From Candidatus Gastranaerophilales bacterium (GTDB lineage Bacteria; Cyanobacteriota; Vampirovibrionia; Gastranaerophilales; Gastranaerophilaceae), in NCBI GenBank assembly GCA_944323265.1, contig CALURX010000007.1, positions 1-61,656 of the forward strand: a stretch of DNA of 61,656 bases, written 5' to 3'. Below, piece by piece: positions 27,105 to 36,603 of this stretch (positions are counted from its first letter, which is position 1; each line of letters begins with the position of its first letter). Under the pieces are notes generated by a model that was given only the letters and a program-made list of their open reading frames with translations, was not told where the DNA came from and searched no databases. Made by a program: the position numbers and the translations under genes.

Positions 27105-28961
27105 ATGGAAACGAGCGCTGAGTTAAAACATAAGGGGAAGAAGGGCATGACTGCACAAACACGGCTTATACTTGCCGGGCTTGGTGTTAGCACTGCATTC
27201 ATTCTCTTAGCTGCAGGTTTTGCCGGCTACAGCATCTCAAAGAATATGAACAGCGCTTATAAAAACTTTGCGCAAGTTTTATCCAAAACTCTTGCAATCG
27301 AAGGCGTTGAAGTTACAAAAGAATTGCCGGAGCTTGCAAAGTATGACGCTTTGCGCGCCAACTGTGTTTCAGTGCTTAAAAGCAATGACGATATTGCTTT
27401 TATTATTTTTAAAGATAATAAATCAAAAATTATTTACTCCAGCAAAGATGATTACCCTGAACAGGCTGATAGAGCCAGAATTACTGTAAGCTCTCCCATG
27501 ATTATTAAAAATCTCAGCGATTCCGTTAACGTAGGCTCGGTTACAGTCGGATTGTCCGGTAATATTATGGATAGAGTTTCAGCAACATCAAACCTGTCGA
27601 TTGCGATAGTGTTTATACTGGCATGGCTTGTTATTGCTGGAATTATCTATATGAATTCTTCCATAATTACAAGAGAACTCCGAAAACTGCATCAAGGTGT
27701 TAAGAAAATTTCATCAGGCGAATTCGGATATATGATTGATGACAAAGATGTTGACAGCGAGGTAAAAGAGCTGTACGACGCCTTCAATGATATGTCCGAA
27801 CGCTTGAGCAGATATAATGAACAGACTATTGAAAGTTTAACATTTGAGAGAAATAAACTGGAATCAGTCTTAATGAGTATTGTTAACGGCGTTGTGGTTT
27901 GTGATAACCACGATAAAGTTATTATGGTTAACAATTACGCAAAGAGGCTTCTGGAAGTTGAAGAAGAAGATATTCTCAACACGCAAATCCAGCAATTCTG
28001 CGATTCAAGCGGAGAATTTTGTTTTGCAGACAAGATTGCGAACTTTAAAGACACTCCGCTGGATGAAGAGGGAACTCCGGTTCCTTTCAATATAGAAATT
28101 GACCAGAGAATTCTCAAATGCTTGATTTCTCCGATGTTTACGCGCTCAAATTCTTATGTCGGATATATTATCGTCCTGATTGATGTTACAAAAGACGTTG
28201 AAATGGACCAGCTAAGGTCAAACTTCATCTCTAATGTTTCGCACGAACTCAGAACACCGGTTACGGTTCTAAGAAGCTACATTGATACGTTGTATAACTT
28301 CGGAAACGATTTTGATTTCAATACTCAGCGTGAATTTATCGGTGTTATGAATCAGGAGATTATCAGACTTAATCGCATGGTTAATGATATTCTTGATTTT
28401 TCAAGGTATGAAGCTCAAAATGTTCATCTTGAAAAAACAAAACAGGATATTATGGAAATCATTGAGGATGCTGTTAATCAGGTTCAGGTGCTTGCAAAGG
28501 AACATGACTTAACGATATCTATTATGAAAGAGCCTGATTTGCCGGAAATCTATTTGAATGTTGAAAGCATCTCTCGCGCATTTATGAACATTTTATCAAA
28601 CGCAATTAAGTATTCTCCGGACGGAAAACGCATAAAAATAAGGGTAGAGCGTTCTCGCGACGGAGAGTATGTAGAAGTGAGCGTTGAAGACCAAGGGCCG
28701 GGACTTTCAGAAAAAGACCAGAAAAAAGTGTTTGACCGCTTCTATAGGGTAGAAAATGCTACCCATACGGTTAAAGGCACAGGACTTGGGCTGCATCTTG
28801 TAAAAGTTACTATTGAAAAACACCATCACGGACAGGTTTTTGTTAATTCCAAAGAAGGAGAAGGCTCTACATTCGGATTCCGTCTTCCGATAAAACCTGT
28901 GGAAGAAGAGGTCGAAGAATATATTCCGAAAAATGCTCTTCCTGCCGAGAGTGAGAGTTAG
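27105..28961 (+). CDS. PhoR/WalK-like membrane sensor histidine kinase
   Basis: The 618-residue protein has helix 1 (about 21-44), a sensor loop (about 45-160), helix 2 (about 163-184), HAMP (about 185-240) and PAS (about 250-350). The HisKA domain has FISNVSHELRTPVTVLRSY with phosphoacceptor His380, and the ATPase domain has FMNILSNAIKYSPDG (N box), VEDQGPGLSEKDQ (G1), FDRFYRV (F box) and GTGLGLHLVK (G2). It autophosphorylates in response to an envelope signal. No response regulator is adjacent, so its partner is elsewhere. Its stop overlaps the stop of ispE tail to tail. Confidence 0.93.
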   Translation: METSAELKHKGKKGMTAQTRLILAGLGVSTAFILLAAGFAGYSISKNMNSAYKNFAQVLSKTLAIEGVEVTKELPELAKYDALRANCVSVLKSNDDIAFIIFKDNKSKIIYSSKDDYPEQADRARITVSSPMIIKNLSDSVNVGSVTVGLSGNIMDRVSATSNLSIAIVFILAWLVIAGIIYMNSSIITRELRKLHQGVKKISSGEFGYMIDDKDVDSEVKELYDAFNDMSERLSRYNEQTIESLTFERNKLESVLMSIVNGVVVCDNHDKVIMVNNYAKRLLEVEEEDILNTQIQQFCDSSGEFCFADKIANFKDTPLDEEGTPVPFNIEIDQRILKCLISPMFTRSNSYVGYIIVLIDVTKDVEMDQLRSNFISNVSHELRTPVTVLRSYIDTLYNFGNDFDFNTQREFIGVMNQEIIRLNRMVNDILDFSRYEAQNVHLEKTKQDIMEIIEDAVNQVQVLAKEHDLTISIMKEPDLPEIYLNVESISRAFMNILSNAIKYSPDGKRIKIRVERSRDGEYVEVSVEDQGPGLSEKDQKKVFDRFYRVENATHTVKGTGLGLHLVKVTIEKHHHGQVFVNSKEGEGSTFGFRLPIKPVEEEVEEYIPKNALPAESES

Positions 28962-29833
28962 TTGTTGAGCTGCGGTAATTTTTCTTCCGTAATCCCGCAG
29001 GGGATAAATTCTAATCCGCTTATTACATCATATCCTTCAAGCTCTGTGTTGTTCAGGTTTTCAAGGACAAAATAAGTTGAGCCGGAGCCGGACATGATTG
29101 ATTTTGGGAATTCTTCTTTTATCTTTCGAAGCTCAGGATAATCAAAAAATACTGCACGTTCCAAATCATTGTATAAGTAATTTTGAATATTTTTTCCATC
29201 TCCAAGAGCCGTTATCATTTTTTCCGTATTATTAAAATGCGGTTTGTCTTGTAGCAAAGAATATTTTGTATAAGCTTCTCTTGCGGAGATTCCAAGTGTT
29301 TTCGGTTTGATTAGAGTAACCGGCATGGAAATATTCGGCAATTTTTCAATTTTTTCGCCTCTTCCCTGTGCAAGGAGACATCCGCCTTCAAGGCATACGT
29401 TAAGGTCAGAACCTAGCTGTGCGCAGATTTGGTGAAGTCTATCCTGGTTTAACGGTTCTCCAAAAAGTTTGTTGAGCCCATATAAGGTTCCTGCAGCATC
29501 TGTACTTCCGCCGGCAAGACCGGCTGCTATCGGAATATTTTTGGTTATGTGGATTCTAAGCGACAATGATAAACCGGTTGTTTCCATAAAAAGCTCTGCG
29601 GCTTTGTAAACAAGGTTACGATTATCATAAGGGATTTCAGGGTTGTTGCCGCTTAGTATTATTTCTTTTTCATAAGAGTTTTCAGCTGTAATGTCAATAT
29701 AATCATACAGGCTTATAAGCTGCATAATACTCTTTATATTATGATATCCGTCTTCTCTTTTGTTTACAATTTCTAAAGTAAGATTAATTTTCGCAGGACA
29801 TTTTACTGATATGTTTCTCATCTTTAATCTCAT
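28958..29833 (-). CDS. ispE: 4-diphosphocytidyl-2-C-methyl-D-erythritol kinase
   Basis: The 291-residue GHMP kinase has CPAKINLTLEIVNKREDGYH, PIAAGLAGGSTDAAGTL (ATP-binding glycine-rich loop) and KSIMSGSGSTYFVLE. It phosphorylates CDP-methylerythritol in the MEP isoprenoid pathway. The start at 29833 or the internal Met five codons on (MRNISVK) are both possible. It is 12 bp downstream of the ABC permease on the same strand and its 3' end overlaps the kinase gene by 4 bp. Confidence 0.95.
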   Translation of the reverse strand: MRLKMRNISVKCPAKINLTLEIVNKREDGYHNIKSIMQLISLYDYIDITAENSYEKEIILSGNNPEIPYDNRNLVYKAAELFMETTGLSLSLRIHITKNIPIAAGLAGGSTDAAGTLYGLNKLFGEPLNQDRLHQICAQLGSDLNVCLEGGCLLAQGRGEKIEKLPNISMPVTLIKPKTLGISAREAYTKYSLLQDKPHFNNTEKMITALGDGKNIQNYLYNDLERAVFFDYPELRKIKEEFPKSIMSGSGSTYFVLENLNNTELEGYDVISGLEFIPCGITEEKLPQLNN

Positions 29834-29845
29834 TTACCCCTACCC

Positions 29846-30691
29846 CTAGCCCTTTACGGCTCCGTCGTTTTCTCCGGAGATAAAGTATCTCTGCATCATA
29901 AGAAAGAATATTATTATCGGAATCGTTGAAAGAATAGAACCCGCTGCAATATATCTCCAGTTTGAAGAGAACATCCCTTGCAGGTTATTTATTCCGACAG
30001 GCAGGGTATACATAGCATCTTTTGTCAGCATAATACTCGGCCATAAGAATTCTCCCCAGGAGCCGATAAACGTAAAAACCGCAAGTACGGCAAGAGTAGG
30101 CTTAACCATAGGGATAACAACTCTCATAAACATCTGAAATACGTTGCATCCGTCAACAATAGCGGCCTCTTCCACTTCTTTGGGGACTTTCATAAAAGCC
30201 TGTCTCATAAGAAATATCCCGAATGCGCTCACTGCAAATGGCATTACAAGCCCGATGTAGCCCATGACATTATTAACACTGTCTGTCAGGTGGAGTTTTA
30301 GCGTAATTATATATACAGGAAGCATTATTGCTTGAAAAGGTATCATAATCGTTGCGAGTATAGAAAAGAACACAAATTTTTTGCCCTTAAAATTCATTCT
30401 TGCAAGCGGATAAGCTGCCAGAGAAGATAAAACCAGATTAAGAAGAACTGTTAAAGCTGCAACTATTACACTGTTCCAGAAGTACGCCATAAAATCAACT
30501 CTGCCCCAGACATTAACATAATTTGTCCAGGTAAAGTCAGAAGGAATAAGTTTGGGAGGATAAGCAAAAATATCCTCGTTTAATCCCTTCAAAGAAGTTG
30601 ACGTCAGCCAGATAAAAGGAAATATTGATAATAGGGATGTTATTATCAATATTGTGTGTATTAAAGTTTTTTCTGTAAGTTTTTTTAGCAT
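29846..30691 (-). CDS. Sugar-type ABC transporter permease (MalG/UgpE family)
   Basis: The 281-residue protein has six membrane helices. VEEAAIVDGCNVFQMFMRVV is the EAA loop that docks to the ATPase, with the downstream IPMVKPTLAVLAVFTFIGSW typical of the MalG family. It would form half of an inner-membrane pore for a sugar or sugar-phosphate. No second permease, binding protein or ATPase is in the window, so it is an orphan component sharing a transcript with ispE. A repeat-rich gap lies upstream. Confidence 0.9.
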   Translation of the reverse strand: MLKKLTEKTLIHTILIITSLLSIFPFIWLTSTSLKGLNEDIFAYPPKLIPSDFTWTNYVNVWGRVDFMAYFWNSVIVAALTVLLNLVLSSLAAYPLARMNFKGKKFVFFSILATIMIPFQAIMLPVYIITLKLHLTDSVNNVMGYIGLVMPFAVSAFGIFLMRQAFMKVPKEVEEAAIVDGCNVFQMFMRVVIPMVKPTLAVLAVFTFIGSWGEFLWPSIMLTKDAMYTLPVGINNLQGMFSSNWRYIAAGSILSTIPIIIFFLMMQRYFISGENDGAVKG

Positions 30692-30696
30692 TGTTC

Positions 30697-30934
30697 TTCT
30701 ATTTCTTGGGGTAGAAGCCCCAATCAGTATCTATATTTTATCCGTTCCTTGTGGTGGGTTTGTCACTTGGGCATACCTGCCCAACAAGAATCCACTACTA
30801 TTCAATTTTCCCTCTCCTGCGGGGAGGGCTAGGGAGGGGGTTAGACCTCCTTTTATTCAGTTTTCATTTTTTAGTTGGGCAAATATGCCCAACTTACGTC
30901 TGCCGGTAAGATGCTGAAACAAGTTCAGCATGAC
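30697..30934. repeat. Intergenic region built from several dispersed palindromes
   Basis: In order: TTGGGGTAGAAGCCCCAA (30706-30723), CTTGGGCATACCTGCCCAAC (30767-30785), CCCTCTCCTGCGGGGAGGG with a GGGAGGGGG tail (30810-30842), GTTGGGCAAATATGCCCAAC (30874-30893) and ATGCTGAAACAAGTTCAGCAT (30911-30931). The last closely resembles a palindrome dispersed in many bacterial genomes. No gene is present. Confidence 0.8.
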
Positions 30935-30939
30935 AGGTT

Positions 30940-33900
30940 TTATTCCTTTACTTCTTGTAGTGTAGAAGCAGGGGCTTGTTCTGCCTCTGTTTCCTCTTTG
31001 TCGAACAGGTGTTTCAGCTTATATTTAACAGTTTTCTTTTCAGCTTCAACTTCCTGAACAACTTCTTCTATAGTGGTTGCTTCGCTTCCTTCAACCGGCT
31101 CAGGGATTGAGTTAACATAATCTACCGCATTTTGGTATTCGGTTGCTGTTGCAAGCCACTTGAAAGATTTGATGAGTGAAAGCGGTTTGGCCGCATCGCC
31201 TCTTACAACAAGCTGGAATTTGGTTGCAGCATTATCAACATAACTGTTTGCAAAGCTTGGAATTGTACCCATCTCATCTTCCGGAATCATTTCGCAGAAT
31301 ATAGAGAAGGCTTTTGCTGTTACTATATTCAGGCTTGCAGCACTGTTTATAAGGTTCGCAGGGTTAATTGCACCTATCGGCCCTAAAAGGTTTGATATCA
31401 AAGATGCCATTCTTGCTCTTACCTTCATATCAGCATAGTTTCTTAAAAGGTCGAAATCGCCGAAGATGTGCAGGCTCAAAATATCTCCAAGTGATGTTAT
31501 CGGGTCTATATGGCAAATGCCGTCTTCAAAGCTTATTGTACCTTTGAGCTCCGCAAAGTGTGTTGTATCAATTGTGGTAAGTCCGCTTATGATTCCGCCT
31601 AAGGCTGTCTGGAAGAATTGTGACTCTCTTATATTTTCTGCAATAATTAAATTTTCCAGCTTACCAAAAGGTCCAAACTGACCATTTTTGATATCGAAAT
31701 CAACATCTCCCTTGAGGCTTCTCATCTGCTCTTCATAAGTTGTACCCTTAAGCGAAATATCCGCGTTGAATTTTGCTGTTCCGCTCAAAGTATCTTTCAT
31801 GCCGGCAGCGTCAATAAGGGCTTTATTAACATCCACATTCTGTCCGCGAACATGAATATCAAGAAGGCTTGAGATAAGATTCATAGAGATATTGCCGTTG
31901 ACCTGCCCTTTGAATATATTTGTTCTAAGGTTTCTCAGATAGAAAACATTCTTAGCTAGAGAAATCTTTCCGGTTGTATTTCTTATATCAATTTTCCCGG
32001 ATATAATTCTTGCAAAATCAATAGAACCGTCCTGAACTGATACAGGAATATCTGCCGGAGCTGCTGAAGATGCTGGGGCAGCAGCGTTTGAGCTTTTCGG
32101 AACATATCTCATTGCGCGTTCAACAACCTGCATTAATTTATCAACATTTAAGTATCTTGATGTTACATCTACATTTTTTATATTCATAATCTCTGACGGA
32201 ATCAGGCTTAAGTTTATTTTTGATTGAATATCTGATTCATTCAAAATCAAATCTTTTACCTCTAAATCCGCAGCATGGCTTCTGAACTGTAGGTTAGCTT
32301 CTCTGAGTGTAAGAAGAAGCTCCGGAATTGAAACTCCGCTCAGGTTGAATCCGCCTCTCATTCTCGGAGCAAAAGATTCGCCGAAAACAAATGCTCTTCC
32401 CCTCAAAGTGAATTCAGATTTGGGGAATACATAAATTTTACCCCTCAAATCCTGAGGCATTGTGATTTTGATAAGGTTAATTCTGTTACCCTCGATTGTA
32501 CCGTCTATTCCTAATATTTCGTTAAGATTAACGACTTCGTTTCCGTCCTCGTCAACACTTACACTGCGGGTAAATAATCCTGTTTTCTTTATCTTGATTC
32601 TGTTAGGCTTGAAATCAATTACAGACTGCAAAGAAGTGTTTTGGCCGTTCAGCATTGTAAAATCAATGGGAGTAATAAAGTTTTCTTTATTAGAAAGCGC
32701 CTGAACAAAAAGTGTTTGCTTTTTCCCATCTCCTTCCACTGTCAGTTTAACAGGGATTGTCCCTTTGGAGTGAATAAACGGTTTTAATTCTGCTCCTATA
32801 AGCTTAATTAAATCGTCCGTACTGACATTTCCCTGAGCAATAAAATTAATCTGTTCTAACTTATTATAATCAACAACAGAACCTGAATATTTTATTGAGG
32901 ATTTGTCGTTCAATAGCAGAGTATTTTCCTTAATATTTATATTATTATCCGCAATTTCTACATCAACCTTCGGAACAGATATTTTTGAACCTGTTTTAGG
33001 AAGTCTTATTGCAAATTCTTCATTATTAATTTTGCCGGTCAGATTTTTTGCATCGCAGAAAAATTCTCCGCTCAATTTGTTATTTGTTAAAACAAAGTTA
33101 TTTTTTCTATCCGAAAGATTAAAGTTATAAAGCCCGAATTGCATAGCTGCTACAGCTTCTTTGAGCTTTCCTTTTAATGCCATATCAATTGCTGCGTCGC
33201 CGGATTGGAAGTTATACGCTTCTCTGATTTTCCCGGGTGCAAACGCATTAAATAATACCGGAAGCGGAAGCTTTTCCGCCTTCATTGTAATATCCGCAAT
33301 TGATTTTTCATCAATTTTTCCGTCAAAATTAACTTTTGAATTACTTATCAGCAGGCTGGAATCTTTGATTTGTAAAACATTGTTATCTAAAAGAATATTT
33401 ATATTAGCGTCCGATAGAACTTTACCGAGGTTTCTAACGCTCACACCGCCGTCTTTTACGATAATCGAGCCTGTGGAAGTCAGTTTTTTAAAGTTTGTTT
33501 TTATATAACTGTCAGCCTGAATATACCCTTCAGCATTGATTGCGGAAAGTTCATTTTTTATATGCAAAGAATCCATAAAAGCTTTGGCAAGGATTACTAA
33601 ATCATTAAATTGGATTTTTCCGCTTTTAATATCCATATCCATTTTAGGATGACGGCCGTAATTTAATTTGCCCAAAAGCTGAATATTCTGGTCTTTTGCA
33701 GCATAAATATTTGTATCCAAAGTTACACTGGAGCCGAAAGTATCTGCTTTAATGTAACTTACAGGAAGCTGCAGTTGAGATACTTTCAGGGTAACACCGT
33801 CAATATAGAAATGACCGTATGAAGTTAAATCACCGTTATGGTTTCTTACACGAAGTTTTGTATCAAGATTAGCTTTTAAATCATAATTCCTGTACATAGT

Positions 33901-34674
33901 AACAGGGTTAACGAACGGAAGGTCAATTCTCTCTGCCGGATCATCTTCTTCATCCAACTTCGGTTTTGGTTTCGGAAGGAATGTATTAATATCTATATCA
34001 GCAGTTATATTTCTGTTTTTGTCGCTGAATAATTCCGCATAAGTTTTAAGTTTGGCGGTTTTTCCGTTAAAATATCCTGCAGATAATTCTTCACCATGCA
34101 AATCCAAATAGTGGTCTGATTTCAAATCATTGACTAAAATTCTGTAATTGTAAAGTTTTGCATTCGGAACCTTGATCCTTATCCAGGCAGGGTCAAAGGT
34201 AAATCTTCTTGCTTCTGCTTCTGCAGTCTGCTTTTTAGCAACAAGTTTCTGCTCTTTTCCTGCATTAAGTATATGTTCAATAAGTTTTGAGATTTTAAAG
34301 TTTTCATCATTAACAATTTCGAGGTTAACAAACGGTTTTTCGATTTCCAGACAGGAAACCTTAACCGTCAGAAGAAGCAAGCTCGGAATAGAAATTCTGG
34401 TTTTTAAGCTGTCTGCCGAGAATAATATTGATTCATCCGGCATTTTAACGCTTATTTTGTCAGTCTTAATTCCAGCTCCCAGAAGGGGCGTTGTAATGAT
34501 TTTAGGGTTTTCAAAATCAATACTCAATCCGGTTTGTTCCTTGGCAAGTTTTTGGGCCAGAGGTTTGTATTGATTTAAATCAACAACATTAGGCAATACA
34601 AATAAAAATGCCAGATATAATAAAACTATAAATCCTAAGATAACAAATCCGAATATTTTTAAGAAATTTTTCAT
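30940..34674 (-). CDS. AsmA-like envelope protein (1244 aa)
   Basis: The protein has one N-terminal helix (about 7-30) and then about 1,200 residues of repetitive beta-strand sequence, the architecture of AsmA/YhdP/TamB-family bridge proteins that move lipids between inner and outer membrane. VVDLNQYKPLAQKLAKEQTG is the AsmA N-terminal motif. The AsmA C-terminal region (about 930-1140) has LRNLRTNIFKGQVNGNISM and SGTAKFNADISLKG. A charged tail with Glu-rich repeats ends the protein. AGGGG precedes the start. It indicates a two-membrane cell. No partner gene adjoins it. Confidence 0.85.
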   Translation of the reverse strand: MKNFLKIFGFVILGFIVLLYLAFLFVLPNVVDLNQYKPLAQKLAKEQTGLSIDFENPKIITTPLLGAGIKTDKISVKMPDESILFSADSLKTRISIPSLLLLTVKVSCLEIEKPFVNLEIVNDENFKISKLIEHILNAGKEQKLVAKKQTAEAEARRFTFDPAWIRIKVPNAKLYNYRILVNDLKSDHYLDLHGEELSAGYFNGKTAKLKTYAELFSDKNRNITADIDINTFLPKPKPKLDEEDDPAERIDLPFVNPVTMYRNYDLKANLDTKLRVRNHNGDLTSYGHFYIDGVTLKVSQLQLPVSYIKADTFGSSVTLDTNIYAAKDQNIQLLGKLNYGRHPKMDMDIKSGKIQFNDLVILAKAFMDSLHIKNELSAINAEGYIQADSYIKTNFKKLTSTGSIIVKDGGVSVRNLGKVLSDANINILLDNNVLQIKDSSLLISNSKVNFDGKIDEKSIADITMKAEKLPLPVLFNAFAPGKIREAYNFQSGDAAIDMALKGKLKEAVAAMQFGLYNFNLSDRKNNFVLTNNKLSGEFFCDAKNLTGKINNEEFAIRLPKTGSKISVPKVDVEIADNNINIKENTLLLNDKSSIKYSGSVVDYNKLEQINFIAQGNVSTDDLIKLIGAELKPFIHSKGTIPVKLTVEGDGKKQTLFVQALSNKENFITPIDFTMLNGQNTSLQSVIDFKPNRIKIKKTGLFTRSVSVDEDGNEVVNLNEILGIDGTIEGNRINLIKITMPQDLRGKIYVFPKSEFTLRGRAFVFGESFAPRMRGGFNLSGVSIPELLLTLREANLQFRSHAADLEVKDLILNESDIQSKINLSLIPSEIMNIKNVDVTSRYLNVDKLMQVVERAMRYVPKSSNAAAPASSAAPADIPVSVQDGSIDFARIISGKIDIRNTTGKISLAKNVFYLRNLRTNIFKGQVNGNISMNLISSLLDIHVRGQNVDVNKALIDAAGMKDTLSGTAKFNADISLKGTTYEEQMRSLKGDVDFDIKNGQFGPFGKLENLIIAENIRESQFFQTALGGIISGLTTIDTTHFAELKGTISFEDGICHIDPITSLGDILSLHIFGDFDLLRNYADMKVRARMASLISNLLGPIGAINPANLINSAASLNIVTAKAFSIFCEMIPEDEMGTIPSFANSYVDNAATKFQLVVRGDAAKPLSLIKSFKWLATATEYQNAVDYVNSIPEPVEGSEATTIEEVVQEVEAEKKTVKYKLKHLFDKEETEAEQAPASTLQEVKE

Positions 34675-34825
34675 AATAAACCCCTATTTAAAAAACCTCA
34701 CACCTAATTTTACCACAAATCAGCATAAAAATAACAGTTATTTTTATCTATACGGATGTTTGAGCATTGGTATATCACACGAGGGAGGCTTTGAGGAAGA
34801 TAATGTATATTGGAATCTGTCATTG

Positions 34826-34945
34826 CCTCCCGACGATATATATTTACCCCGGCTGGTAGGGTTAATTAGAGGCAGGTAAGTAGGAGTATTACAAACGTTG
34901 AATGTTTTATCAATACCTGCCGACCAAATACATTTACCCCTACGT
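34826..34945. repeat. Two ATTTACCCC-type elements in the hlyD/asmA gap
   Basis: CCCGACGATATATATTTACCCC (about 34829-34850) and CTGCCGACCAAATACATTTACCCC (about 34917-34940) share the order CCGAC - AT run - ATTTACCCC with copies in coaBC. The rest of 34692-34825 holds nothing recognised. Confidence 0.7.
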
Positions 34946-34953
34946 GCGTAGCA

Positions 34954-34991
34954 CAAAAAAAAGGTGGCAAGTATGAAGAAACCTTGACACC
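34954..34991 (-). terminator. Terminator downstream of marR-hlyD
   Basis: Minus strand: GGTGTCAAG, 11-nt loop, CTTGCCACC, then eight T. The stem is 9 bp with one mismatch. Confidence 0.85.
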
Positions 34992-35015
34992 TCAGAGTCG
35001 TAATACTGAAAAATA

Positions 35016-36041
35016 TTAGTTTTTATGATTTTTGTAGTAATCTCTAATTTTAACCTTTGGCACGACTGACATACCCGGAATTATTGAATATTCACTCGGA
35101 TCAACTTTTTCAGTGAAAACAATCTTTACCGGAATTCTTTGAACAATTTTAACGAACGAACCTACTGCGTTTTCAGGCGGGAACAAACTGGCCTTAGCAC
35201 CGGAGCTTCTTTGAATACTGTCAACTTTCCCTTTGAAAACCTTGTCCGGATAAGTATCAATCTTGATATCAACATCCATACCTTCTTTCATGTGAGTAAG
35301 CTGAGTTTCTTTGTAGTTAGCAACCACCCAAACATCGTGCGGAACAATAACAAACAGCGGTGAGCCCGGTTGAACCATCATACCGACTTCAACTTTTTTG
35401 TTGGAAACAGTTCCGTCAATAGGAGCTTTAATATCCGTATATTCAAGCGCAAGTTCTGCCGCTCTTTTTTGTGCTTTTAATACATTCAAATCAGCATCGG
35501 CAACTTTTGCGTTCTGAGAAGGGTCTTTTGAAAAAATAGACTGTTCAGCTGACGTTTGTTTTGCCTGCATAGATTCAAGATTTGTTCTTGCTCTGTCGAG
35601 TGTCTGCTTTGAAACAGCACCTGCAGCATAAAGGTTTTCATATCTTTCAACATCTTTTTTCGCAAGTTCAATGGACGCATTTGCTGCATTAAGTTCAGCG
35701 TGCGCATTTTCTTGGTCTAAAAGAGCTCTTTCGTAAGCTGCTGTTGCCTGGTCAAGCTTAACCTGGTAATCAATTTTGTCGATTACTGCAACGACTTGCC
35801 CAGCTTTAACCGGCTGGTTATCTTCCACAAGAACTTTTACAATCTGTCCTGATACTTTAGGAGAAACAGAAACGGTAGTTGTTTCTACATAAGCATCATC
35901 TGTTGATTGGTAGCCGAGATAATCATAAATAAAGTACCCTGCAACCAAAACACCTATTAAGCCCAGGAAAGCAAATATATACCGCTTCTTAACCGGAAGC
36001 TTTCTTGTATTTTCTTCTTCAATTTTATTTTCTTCACTCAT
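35016..36041 (-). CDS. HlyD/EmrA-type membrane fusion protein
   Basis: The 341-residue protein has one N-terminal helix (about 22-44), then split lipoyl halves: VSGQIVKVLVEDNQPVKAGQVV and EYTDIKAPIDGTVSNKKVEVG. Between them lies a coiled-coil hairpin (about 95-195), followed by a beta-barrel region ending SIIPGMSVVPKVKI. It links an inner-membrane pump to an outer-membrane channel. It overlaps the marR gene by 4 bp and is followed by a terminator, so no pump gene is in this operon. The divergent TolC-like gene is the likely channel partner. Confidence 0.93.
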   Translation of the reverse strand: MSEENKIEEENTRKLPVKKRYIFAFLGLIGVLVAGYFIYDYLGYQSTDDAYVETTTVSVSPKVSGQIVKVLVEDNQPVKAGQVVAVIDKIDYQVKLDQATAAYERALLDQENAHAELNAANASIELAKKDVERYENLYAAGAVSKQTLDRARTNLESMQAKQTSAEQSIFSKDPSQNAKVADADLNVLKAQKRAAELALEYTDIKAPIDGTVSNKKVEVGMMVQPGSPLFVIVPHDVWVVANYKETQLTHMKEGMDVDIKIDTYPDKVFKGKVDSIQRSSGAKASLFPPENAVGSFVKIVQRIPVKIVFTEKVDPSEYSIIPGMSVVPKVKIRDYYKNHKN

Positions 36042-36493
36042 ATCCTTATCTCCAAAGTCTCATTTAATACATTTCTTAATTCTTCTAACAGTCCGCTTAT
36101 TTTTGCAAGGTCGCTGTTATCGATTTTTTCTTTTACGGCATTCATATGCGGTTTAATTTTGCTTGTAACTTCTTCTGTTTTATCGAGTCCTTTTTCTGTA
36201 ATTTCTACTATTTTAACGGGTCTGTTATTTTTTATCGAAAGTTTTCTTGCAATGTATCCTTTCTTTTCTAATCCGTCAAGCAGTTTTCCTGTATTTGCTC
36301 TATCTTTAAGAATAAGCTTAGCCAAGTCTCTCTGGCACAATTGCGGATTACAGGAAAGTGTATCCAGAACAGAGAATTCCTCCACAGTAATCCCTGCATC
36401 GTATTTTTCAAACACCTGCTGCCCGAGGAGCTTGCAATACTTTGCTGTTAATTCTATTTGGTAGAATATAGTATTAGTAAAATGATTCTTCAA
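36038..36493 (-). CDS. MarR-family transcriptional regulator
   Basis: The 151-residue protein is a winged-helix MarR regulator: LSCNPQLCQRDLAKLILKDR and GLEKKGYIARKLSIKNNRP are the recognition helix and wing. The start appears to be TTG with AGAGG upstream. It probably represses itself, hlyD and the divergent channel gene, since a perfect ATGTTGC-TTTT-GCAACAT palindrome lies in the shared promoter region. Members of this family respond to phenolic or other small ligands. Confidence 0.92.
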   Translation of the reverse strand: MKNHFTNTIFYQIELTAKYCKLLGQQVFEKYDAGITVEEFSVLDTLSCNPQLCQRDLAKLILKDRANTGKLLDGLEKKGYIARKLSIKNNRPVKIVEITEKGLDKTEEVTSKIKPHMNAVKEKIDNSDLAKISGLLEELRNVLNETLEIRI

Positions 36494-36533
36494 TTTTGTA
36501 AATCCTCTGTTTGCAGTATGTTTTTTTTACAAC

Positions 36534-36565
36534 ATGTTGCTTTTGCAACATACTTATGTTATCAT
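36534..36565 (+). promoter_or_regulatory. Probable MarR operator overlapping the promoter of the TolC-like gene
   Basis: ATGTTGC-TTTT-GCAACAT (36534-36551) is a perfect inverted repeat. It overlaps a TTGCTT -35 (36537-36542), which is 17 bp from a TATCAT -10 (36560-36565). Binding there would block transcription of the channel gene. Confidence 0.6.
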
Positions 36566-36603
36566 TACCATTAGAAAAAATCAAGTACTTGGAGAAAAGA
36601 ATT

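Noticed and set aside
34744-34956. 70-residue frame on the minus strand
   Set aside because: Composed of ATTTACCCC repeat copies and part of a terminator; no start signals.
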